DNA of 15,662 nucleotides, from assembly GCA_021286885.1 (NCBI GenBank), contig JAJTBM010000027.1:1-15662 (forward strand), read 5' to 3'. Position 1 is the stretch's first letter; every line of letters begins with the position of its first letter. Below are positions 15,431-15,662 of the stretch, piece by piece. Source of the stretch: Rhodocyclales bacterium (GTDB lineage Bacteria > Pseudomonadota > Gammaproteobacteria > Burkholderiales > Rhodocyclaceae). The notes beneath the pieces were generated by a model, which saw only the letters and a list, made by a program, of their open reading frames with translations, was not told the DNA's origin and made no database searches. The position numbers and the translations under genes were made by a program.

Positions 15431-15662
15431 TTAACGATCGCTTCGGTAAGCTTCGACTGCGATCTTCAGCCGCACCTCGTCGCTCACCGACGGAATGTTC
15501 TTGAGCATCCCGAATTCGGAGCGCAGCAGTCGGGCACTGAGGTCGGCGCCGCAGGTTTCACGCTTGTTAAGGGGGTGAGGTGCGCAATGAAAACGATCCA
15601 ATTGCAGCCGCAGGGGGCGGGTGACGCCCAGCAGAGTCAGCTGGCCTTCCACGGCCACAGGG
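15431..15662 (-). CDS. YceI-family protein, C-terminal part (runs off the window)
   Basis: About 76 codons are in the window and the 5' end lies beyond base 15662; the apparent GTG at 15658 is internal. The sequence VEGQLTLLGVTRPLRLQLDRF followed by HPLNKRETCGADLSARLLRSEFGM and VSDEVRLKIAVEA matches the C-terminal half of the YceI lipocalin-like fold, which binds polyisoprenoid or other lipids in a barrel and is usually periplasmic. The stop is TAA at 15431. No clear terminator follows in the gap before the yifB-like gene. The signal peptide and start would be outside the window, so localisation cannot be confirmed. Confidence 0.88.
   Translation of the reverse strand, partial: PVAVEGQLTLLGVTRPLRLQLDRFHCAPHPLNKRETCGADLSARLLRSEFGMLKNIPSVSDEVRLKIAVEAYRSDR

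Overview
The window reads as a chromosomal segment of a GC-rich betaproteobacterium, most likely of the Rhodocyclales (Azospira/Dechloromonas-like). That placement is an inference from strong GC bias at third codon positions, the LIV-I transporter layout and the AcoD/ExaC-type aldehyde dehydrogenase paired with a DUF779 gene. No tRNA, rRNA, CRISPR array, insertion sequence or phage gene is visible.

Region 1 (1-1932, minus strand): an aldehyde dehydrogenase gene followed by the start of a DUF779 gene, with a good intrinsic terminator in the gap between them. Upstream of the dehydrogenase lies what looks like a complete sigma-54 control region: a -24/-12 element, an IHF consensus match and a distal inverted repeat in the position of an enhancer.

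Region 2 (2295-8301, plus strand): a full branched-chain amino acid (LIV-I/HAAT family) ABC transporter. It has two tandem paralogous periplasmic binding proteins, then the permeases livH and livM and the ATPases livG and livF. A strong hairpin after the second binding-protein gene probably lowers expression of the membrane and ATPase genes relative to the binding proteins. livM-livG and livG-livF each overlap by 4 bases.

Region 3 (8286-9659): a methyltransferase-like gene on the minus strand, convergent with livF and overlapping its end by 16 bases, and a divergent Nudix hydrolase (ADP-ribose pyrophosphatase type).

Region 4 (9700-15330, minus strand): in transcription order, yifB/comM-like AAA+ ATPase, a single-pass membrane protein of unknown function, a Bcr/CflA-type MFS efflux pump, a CREST/ceramidase-like membrane hydrolase, a NAPE-PLD-like metallo-beta-lactamase-fold probable lipoprotein, and a small outer-membrane beta-barrel protein. 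The first four are packed tightly enough to be one operon. The last three all look like envelope or lipid-facing proteins. The window ends inside a YceI-family gene on the minus strand.

Most genes are ordinary housekeeping or transport functions. I see no clearly new system. The points most worth a second look are the sigma-54/IHF control region, the ceramidase-like/NAPE-PLD-like pair, the terminator in the dehydrogenase-DUF779 gap and the duplicated binding proteins.
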